From Congeria kusceri (Eukaryota; Mollusca; Bivalvia; Myida; Dreissenidae), in the NCBI GenBank assembly GCA_027627225.1, contig CM051026.1, positions 3,932,701 through 3,996,700 of the forward strand: a stretch of DNA of 64,000 nucleotides, written 5' to 3'. Below, in pieces: positions 57,831-64,000 of the stretch. How positions within the stretch are numbered: the stretch's first letter is position 1; each line of letters opens with the position of its first letter. The position numbers and the translations under genes were made by a program. The notes beneath the pieces were generated by a model. That model saw only the letters and a list, made by a program, of their open reading frames with translations, had not been told where the DNA came from and made no database searches.

Positions 57831-58165
57831 AATATAAAGCTTGATTAAGTCTTGACTTATAATTATTAACACAACATCCACATGAGTGCCAATATTATTT
57901 AGTTGTATTTACACACATACCTGAACAGATGGGCCTGGCAGTGATGTCCAGTGAATAGATTGGTCAGCCAGGGTGTAAACAGCTGGAATGGAACTCGAGC
58001 CAGACACAGGACCTGTACCGACAGAAGTGACATTGGTTGTGGTAGCTATTGAGTTGAGGATTGCAACCCGAGGTATTGCCAAGGTAAGATGACATGGAGA
58101 TCAACAACAACAGTTGCTAAAGCAGTGACACGCTGCCTAAATGTAGTGTGGTTGCACCCAACAGA
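57831..58165. other. Intergenic, no supported exon
   Basis: Contains a consensus-like donor CCAAG|GTAAGA near 58081, but the sequence before it has stops in all three frames within a short distance. A non-coding exon is possible. Confidence 0.35.
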
Positions 58166-58230
58166 TTTTTAGCTCACCTGATCTCGAACTGAGAGATATT
58201 GTGGTCAGTCATCCTCTGGCGTCTGTTGTT
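58166..58230. mobile_element. 5' scrap of TTTTTAGCTCACCTGA element
   Basis: TTTTTAGCTCACCTGATCTC, then GAACTGAGAGATATTGTGGT and CAGTCATCCTCTGGCGTCTG is a typical family start, cut off after about 65 bp by the palindrome that follows. Confidence 0.6.
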
Positions 58231-58239
58231 AATTAAGAA

Positions 58240-58358
58240 ATAATTTTGCATTGAGAGTTGTTGATCGGCTAATAAACAGCGATTTTGTGTTCTGATGCGT
58301 ATGAATTAAACCACAAGGCTGTTAGTGTTTATTAGCCGATTAACAACGATAATGCAAA
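58240..58358. repeat. Imperfect palindrome with ~39-bp arms
   Basis: AATAATTTTGCATTGAGAGT continuing TGTTGATCGGCTAATAAAC is matched inversely by GTTTATTAGCCGATTAACAA continuing CGATAATGCAAAAATTATT, around a 40-bp centre with AAACCACAAGGC. The right arm and its continuation to 58510 also match 55640-55870. Confidence 0.75.
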
Positions 58359-58510
58359 AATTATTTCAATTGTAACATGACCTAGTACAATTTTTTTTGC
58401 AGTTACAATGCAATCTATATTTTACAGTTTCTAAACTAATTTTGGGTCGTTTATTGGTAGTTTAACAACGGTGAATTTTTTTCTTTGTCTATAGACAAAT
58501 TCTGCATGTT

Positions 58511-59374
58511 ACATGTTAGAATTGTCATTTATTTTGAACATTTTGCTTTAAACTTGTTCTCTGAAACGCTATAAGGAAGTTGAAAAACTTGAAAGAAAAT
58601 GGGCATAATATATATGTTCAGATGATTTCCAATGAAGTTGATCTTTACAGAAAAACTATGTCAAAAGGTAAATATAAACAAATATTTTTAAAGCAGTTGC
58701 TGCCTCACTTTGTATTTGAAGTTTGATTGTGAGTCTTCACATAATCAGTTGGAACCCACATTTGATACTGACAGTGTGTCCTTAATGTGGGTCAGACAAT
58801 TAAAGTGTTTTAGGACAGGAGTTGTCTCCCTTTGGTTTTAATTATTGGAGATGGCATCATATTACAAGAATTAAACAGGTAAATTGTTTTAAAAATGACT
58901 AAAGAGAAAAATATCAAATCAGTTTGCTATTTTGGCAAAAGGAAATGACAACTGTGATAAAATAGTCAGTGTGGTAAATCTGTTAAATAATAAACATTCT
59001 ATAGACATTAATCAGTACACGTTTTAACCAACTGCATTTGGTCTGTGTGATAAAAGCTTGTTCAATGTTACCTGATATTCAGCTACAAACCTTTGTCGCA
59101 GTGCAATATTTATATAATCCAATACTCATGTGACTTAATACTCACGTGACAGTTTACATAGTTACACTGTTTACTGGTACTGACCACTGAGCGTCATTTG
59201 AAGGTTATCTTCGTTTCTGTTCAGTTGGAAGTTTTTATTGCTTGACTAAAATTGCCACTACATTTAATGTGTGCTTTGTGGAATATTTATTTATTTAAAC
59301 AGAGATACTGTGACGTCAATATTTCAATTTGATTTAAGTTGTTAAGTTTTGATTCCTGAAAGTCAATAAGCAAA
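58511..59374 (+). other. Upstream region of the TRIM-like gene
   Basis: No other gene is seen. Within it lie an E-box CACGTG (59143-59148) and a TGACGTCA palindrome (59311-59318), 57 bp before the start codon. No convincing TATA box or transcription start can be assigned. Confidence 0.4.
59311..59318. promoter_or_regulatory. CRE-type palindrome upstream of the TRIM-like gene
   Basis: TGACGTCA, a perfect match to the CREB/ATF consensus, 57 bp upstream of the ATG. It may lie in the promoter or 5' UTR. One such site can occur by chance. Confidence 0.3.
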
Positions 59375-59706
59375 ATGGCGACATTTCCTATGTCTACTGT
59401 TACTAAAGGGTCAGTTGAATTTAAAGATTTTTGTTGTTCATCCTGCGAAGAGCAGTCTATTGAAGTAGTTGCAGAATTTTACTGTGAAGCATGTTCAAAG
59501 TTTTATTGTGGAAAATGTATTCATCTTCATAGTCAGTTGTTTAAAAAACATTCCCCTTATGGAAGGGGAGATATGAACAAATGGCCAGTTTCTAAGAAGG
59601 TGGAGGATTTTCTGTTGAAATGCGAAGTTCACAGAGAGAAATTGAGAATGTTCTGTGAAGACCATGGACAGCTGTGCTGCTCAGATTGTGTTCTACTTAA
59701 TCACAG
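59375..59706 (+). CDS. TRIM-like B-box/NHL protein, exon 1
   Basis: The start codon in AAAATGGCG opens 110 codons plus two bases, ending at donor CACAG|GTATCA. Residues 20-60 carry cysteines and histidines (C20/21, C24, C37, C40, C45, C48, H51, H60) spaced like a B-box type 1 zinc finger. Residues 83-113 form a B-box type 2 (CEVH, C94, H97, C102, C105, H110), whose final RQC is completed by exon 2. There is no RING finger. Proteins of this layout, very numerous in bivalves, are usually annotated TRIM-like; they are cytoplasmic and often tied to ubiquitin or immune signalling, but without a RING ligase activity cannot be assumed. The exact member cannot be named. Confidence 0.9.
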
Positions 59707-60193
59707 GTATCATATGACATTTTTATTACAATTATTGTTAAGATAACAATAATCTTTTTTGTTAGACAATTTACTTTTTAAACTGACCTGATTTAGTCTG
59801 TTTATTAATATAAACAAGAATTAAGTTGAGGACAATAACATAACTTTTGGCTTGAGAAGCCCATATACTTATATATAGCAGAAATGGTGCAGTTTTAAAC
59901 TTCTGTTTTTACCTGGATACCAATGTTTAACAGGTAAACTGACTAAAGCAATGTTAATATTTTATAAGATAAATACATATCAAGGTTAGTACAGTTTGAG
60001 ATTCATTTCAATATCACTCTTCTTGATATCAGTTACTCATCGAGTGTTGAGCGTGAAACTACTGTATCTGATATAGAAATGTTAAGCTACTAAAATACAG
60101 TCATGCTCAATCTTTGAAATTCCATTATTGCCTTTTCTTAACTATTTTGCAAACACGGTAACCTTTATTCCAATGTTGGCATATTCATTTTAA

Positions 60194-61030
60194 GCTAAAC
60201 TGGCTGAAGGCCAGCGAGCTTAGGCTATGGCGGTTGGTCCTTTGTGTGTGTGTGCGTGCGTCCGTAGGTTTTTCCTTTAAACGACATCTCCTCCAAAACC
60301 AGTTGGCCAACTTTGTTGAAACTTCACACAAATGTTTATTGGATTGTCCTCTATCAAAGTCACTCCAATTGTTCCAGTCCGCTGCACAAAAATGGTCACC
60401 AGAGCGTTAAATAAAAAAATATTAAATGATATCTCGGCCTCAACCTCTGGGTGAATTTTCATATAATTTAGAAAAAATTTCCTTCGGTGGTCCTCTACCA
60501 AAATTTCTTGATTGTTGATGCTCAGTTGAAAAACAACATTGCCACCAGGGTGCGGGCCATTTTTTTCTTAAATGGCTGTATTGAAAACTTTGAAAATCTT
60601 TGTCTGAAACTATTGGTTGGATTTAGAAATGATTCACGCACTCTTCCTTGGGAGGTTCTCTACAAAGGTTCTCAAATAAGTAAGGTCTGTCGTAAAAACT
60701 ACGGAGGCAGGGCATTTTTATGTTATATGTTTTTATTGAAAAATTTGAAAAACTTTTTGTCAGAAACCACTTGTTGGATTTCAAACTTTTTTGACAGAAA
60801 TGTTCCTTGGTAGTTTTTCTACCAGAGTTGGTTTAGGTCCTTAAAAAAATGGCCGCCAGTGGACGGGCCATTTTTCCTAATAGGATTATATTTAAAATTT
60901 TAAAGATTTTTATGTTAGAAACCACTGGTTGGCTTTTGAAGTCATTTGACAGAAATGTTCCTCACGTAGTGCTCTACCAAAATTATTGAATTATTTTGAT
61001 TCTGTTAAAAAACTTGGCCGCCAGTGGTTG
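60194..61030. mobile_element. Dispersed element in the intron (TAAGCTAAACTGGC family)
   Basis: It starts TAAGCTAAACTGGC, whose inverse GCCAGCGAGCTTA follows a few bases later, then a GTGTGTGTGTGCGTGCGTCC tract. Units of about 150-170 bp contain CTCTACCAAAATT, TTGGATTTAGAAAT, AGAAATGTTCCTTGG and ATGGCCGCCAGTGG. It abuts the next element. It is non-coding; the 108-codon frame is an artefact. Confidence 0.6.
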
Positions 61031-61035
61031 GGGCC

Positions 61036-61980
61036 TTTTTAGCTCAACTTTTCGAAGAAAAGGCAAGCTATTCTACTCGCGTCGGCGTCGGCATCCGAGC
61101 TAGGTTAAAGTTGTTGGTAAGCTTGTTTCTCAGGAATGGCTTGCGGGATTTCATTAAAAATTAAAATATTCATTCCCTACATTAAAATGAACCTATAGGC
61201 CAAGTTTGGTAACAAACTTATGGGCCTTTTTGCACTGAGAAATTTTACATATAAGCTATATGGACAGGTTAAAGTTTTTCGGTAAACTGGTGTCTCAACT
61301 TTTTGTTTCCGCTCCCTAAGTCGAGAACGGATAAATGAAACTTAAAACATAGATATTTTATAGCGAGACCTCGCTTGGGATTACATATGGGGTGGGTGGG
61401 GTCAAGGTCACTGTTACTAAAAATAGAATAAACAGTTACTTAATAACTTGAGAACGCACTGAGATATTTTAATGAAACTTAATACATACATACCTTATAT
61501 TGAGACCTTGCTTGGAATTGCATATGGGGTGGGTGGGGTCAAGGTCACTGGTACTTAAAATAGAAAAATGGTAACCGCTCAATAACTTAAGAATGCATTG
61601 AGATATTTTTATGCATATATACATTATATCTATAAATTGCTTGGGATTGCATACGGGGTGGGTGGGGTTAAGGTCACTGGTACTTAAAATAGAAAAATGG
61701 TAACCGCTCAATAACTTAAGAATGCATTGAGATATTTTTATGAAACTTAGTGAGTGCATAGATACCGTATATCGAGACCTTGCTTGGGATTGCATATGGG
61801 GTGGGTGGGGTTAAGGTAAAGTTTACCATTACTGAAATTTTATTTATGTGCTGACTTTAATGCATTTTGTTTGAAAAATTTGGTTTTTGTGGAATTTCCA
61901 TGTGTCTTGTTTAAGAAAAAAATGCCGGTATGACAAGCACAAAAAAATTATAGCGAGCTGTCCGCCGACGGTTCTTGTTT
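61036..61980. mobile_element. Dispersed element in the intron (TTTTTAGCTCAACTTTTCG family)
   Basis: It begins TTTTTAGCTCAACTTTTCGA and ends with AGCGAGCTGTCCGCCGACGG then TTCTTGTTT. From 61340 there are about four units of 120-150 bp with GAGACCTTGCTTGGGATTGC, ATATGGGGTGGGTGGGG, AAGGTCACTGGTACTTAAAA and GCTCAATAACTTAAGAATGC. It is non-coding. Confidence 0.7.
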
Positions 61981-62124
61981 TGTGATATGGCTTATCAGGG
62001 TCCTTTTGCTTCTGACACTACTTACTTTATAAGCATTGGAGCAATACAGACACTCGTGTGCCTTCGTTATATTTTATGTGCCAAAGTACACTTAAATATC
62101 CAATAGAAGACTATATGAGGCACG

Positions 62125-62350
62125 TTGTGGGAAAACTGGCCTTAATGCATGTGCGTAAAGTGTTGTCACGGATTAGCCTGTGCAGTCCGCTGAGGCTTAT
62201 CTGGGACGGCACTTTAAGCTTTTATGGTATTTTCTGTTTCAAGGAAGTATCTTCTAAATATAAATCCACTATAGGCGGAAAGTGCCATCCCTGATTAGCC
62301 TGTTGCAGAATCCGCACAGGCTGATCCGGGACGACACTTTACGCGACATA
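62125..62350. mobile_element. Palindromic MITE, second copy
   Basis: GTGGGAAAACTGGCCTTAAT, CATGTGCGTAAAGTGTTGTC and TTAGCCTGTGCAGTCCG are mirrored by GATTAGCCTGTTGCAGAATC, CGGGACGACACTTTACGCG. It matches the copy at 14930-15171 and lies 145 bp upstream of exon 2. Confidence 0.8.
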
Positions 62351-62494
62351 ATGTTTTGAAATGGCCATTCTAAACCATCCATCTCATAAGCTTTGAACTT
62401 AGAATATGTATAACAGTATTTTTTTTTAATATTGAAGAAAAATTTGCCAAATTATTTTAAGCATTTTATTATAATATACTATATTTTGTTTCAG

Positions 62495-63471
62495 ACAGTG
62501 CACCAAAGTGACGCTTGTATCTGAGTGTGTCAAAACCCAGTCAACTGACCTGCAGCAGTTTGCAGTGAAGCTTCAAACAATTCAGGAACAAATGAACAAC
62601 CTTCAAACAAATTGGGAGACCAGCATTAAGTCACTGCAGGGTTCATATGATGAACAATTACACACAATACAAGAAACACGCAGAACAATAAATGACACTT
62701 TAGACAGTATTGAAAAAATCACTTTGAAGGAAATGAAAAATACACTCACAAGCCTGCAAGCTTCTCTCAAGACTGATGTGAACAACTGCAGTAGGCTTCG
62801 TGACGACTTGAAAATACTGCATGAAGCCATTCAGGACATCAGTGATATGAGCATGAAAGAACTCTCCTTTATAGCGAGCAAGAAATGTAGCGACAAAATA
62901 CAACAGTCTGAAACATATTTGAAGGAGAACTCTGTTCAGGTTAAAAGTTCACTAACATTCCAGCCTAACAGTGACATTGAGCAGTACTTGTCCAAACTGT
63001 CAGGTCTGGGGAGGATTGTACACAGTACCCAGCCATTGACAGTGCAGGGAAACCCAGACCAAGTATTGACTGTTAAAGGAAAGTCAGAGTATGATGTGCG
63101 CATACCAAGTGATTCATCACCATGCAGTATCAGTGGCATATGTGTTCTCCCTGATGGCCAGATCCTTGTTGTAGACTACAGTAATAAGAAATTAAAGCTG
63201 CTGGACCAGCAGTACAGGGTGCTTACTCATTGTGATGTGTCTACTGATCCATGGGACATATGTCATATAACACACAGTGAAGTTGCTGTTACTGTGAATG
63301 ATGCTAACACACATGAGATCCAGTTTATCTCTGTCAACAATGGGCAGCTGGTGAAGGGCAGGAAGCTTCAGTTACAACATTACTGTGCAGGTATTGCCCA
63401 CCACCGTGGGGAGCTGTATGTCACTGATGGTAGAGCACTGTACAAGTACAAGCTGAGTGGTTTTGATACAG
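62495..63471 (+). CDS. TRIM-like protein, exon 2 (coiled coil and NHL start; gene runs on)
   Basis: It continues from exon 1 (phase 2) with QCTKVTLVSEC. Residues about 120-250 are rich in Gln, Glu, Lys and Leu with heptad spacing, a coiled coil for self-association. From about residue 325 the repeats GICVLPDGQILVVDYSNKKL and GIAHHRGELYVTDG are NHL-type beta-propeller blades, likely a binding platform. A reading frame would stop at 63476, but GATACAG|GTTAGA at 63471/63472 is a good donor, and a propeller of this type normally has several more blades, so I end the exon at 63471 and expect further exons beyond the window. The visible product is 436 residues. Confidence 0.88.
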
Positions 63472-64000
63472 GTTAGAATCATGGCGGGTTCATCCGGATA
63501 TTATTAGAAATATGTATTATAAGATAATTGTAAGGCTGCATAGTTGTAGAATGTACATGTGTCAGTTTAAGTTTACAAAAGCAGTAAAGAATGATTTTCA
63601 ATATTATTGATTTTTAAATATAACTTATCAAGCATTTTGACTGTCACTGCTGACTTCATGGCATGTCTATAAATAGACCGTGAGTGCAAATCGATGACAC
63701 ACTCTGTGACCTGCTGTTTATATTTTGTGGTTTTCAAGTAAATATACGTGCATTATTGTTTCATAATGCATCGTGTTTCCAAACGTTATATGAAGTAAAT
63801 AAACTTTAAATTGTTGTCGTTTAAATTTGTTAAATTAATAGATTTGTATTTGTAAAACTGTTTAAATAACGACTGGCTTTTGTTACTTGTGTAGAAGAAC
63901 GAGAGAGAAAAGTTTTATTTTATGTTGTTTTGAAACACATTTCCTGTTGTAAAAGCTTAACTTCTGTTATTATAATATACATGTACATGTTATAAATATG
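63472..64000 (+). other. Start of the next TRIM-like intron, or 3' flank
   Basis: AT-rich with no open continuation of the NHL domain. If the donor at 63472 is not used, this is the 3' UTR following TAG at 63474-63476; AATAAA occurs at about 63799, so this alternative is not excluded. Confidence 0.5.

Larger units (their letters stand above)
59707..62494 (+). other. Intron of the TRIM-like gene
   Basis: GT at 59707 and a TTTTGTTTCAG acceptor ending at 62494. The 2788-bp intron holds three repeat insertions (60194-61030, 61036-61980, 62125-62350). Joining the flanking exons keeps the frame and completes the second B-box, which supports both splice sites. Confidence 0.85.

Noticed and set aside
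58000..58086. Coding exon before a GTAAGA donor
   Set aside because: Stops occur in the available frames close to the donor and no acceptor is convincing.

Overview
This window reads as repeat-dense, AT-rich genomic DNA from a bivalve mollusc. The reasons are intron-containing genes with GT/AG splice sites, a non-LTR retrotransposon, piggyBac and hAT transposons, tRNA-derived SINEs, and several dispersed repeats I know from bivalve genomes. Those repeats are elements opening TTTTTAGCTCACCTGAGC, elements opening TATACCCCC, and a palindromic MITE around the words GTGCGTAAAGTGTC and TTAGCCTGTGCAG. The MITE makes me think of a dreissenid mussel, but that is memory and not a database match.

Only one host gene is clear. 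It is a TRIM-like gene on the + strand at the right edge: exon 1 at 59375-59706 (two B-boxes), a 2.8 kb intron full of transposon copies, and exon 2 at 62495-63471 (coiled coil and start of an NHL-type propeller), continuing past the window. A cysteine-rich 112-bp exon with good splice sites occurs twice (13158-13269 and 34207-34318) inside a segmental duplication (about 13040-17305 and 34090-35915). I recognise no other exons of its gene.

The rest is mostly mobile DNA. From left to right: a microsatellite; a candidate structured RNA ending in a T7 run (3558-3643); an L1/Tx1-type LINE with an unbroken 1254-aa ORF2, a possible repeated 5' region and a poly(A) tail (about 5270-10957); duplication copy A, split by a 2.3 kb element; an inverted-repeat element (17328-21611) holding a complete piggyBac with TTAA duplications and a single in-frame stop (17913-21008); molluscan repeats with a 19-copy, 55-bp tandem array (23498-24542); a hAT-type element with an 8-bp target duplication (24888-25861); a 20-bp minisatellite; duplication copy B; a transposon with minisatellite-like inverted ends and a dead DDE integrase gene (36951-39878); a Harbinger-like MITE; SINEs with target duplications; a pair of 750-bp inverted repeats 3 kb apart (44988-49523); and a five-copy 35-bp array in which each unit carries TGACGTCA (52287-52461).

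No CRISPR array, rRNA gene, intact tRNA gene or prokaryotic operon is present. The most interesting general pattern is that several unrelated-looking dispersed elements share one layout: T-rich AGCTC starts, ends in or near CTTGTT, and interiors of degenerate 120-180 bp units centred on TGAAACTT.
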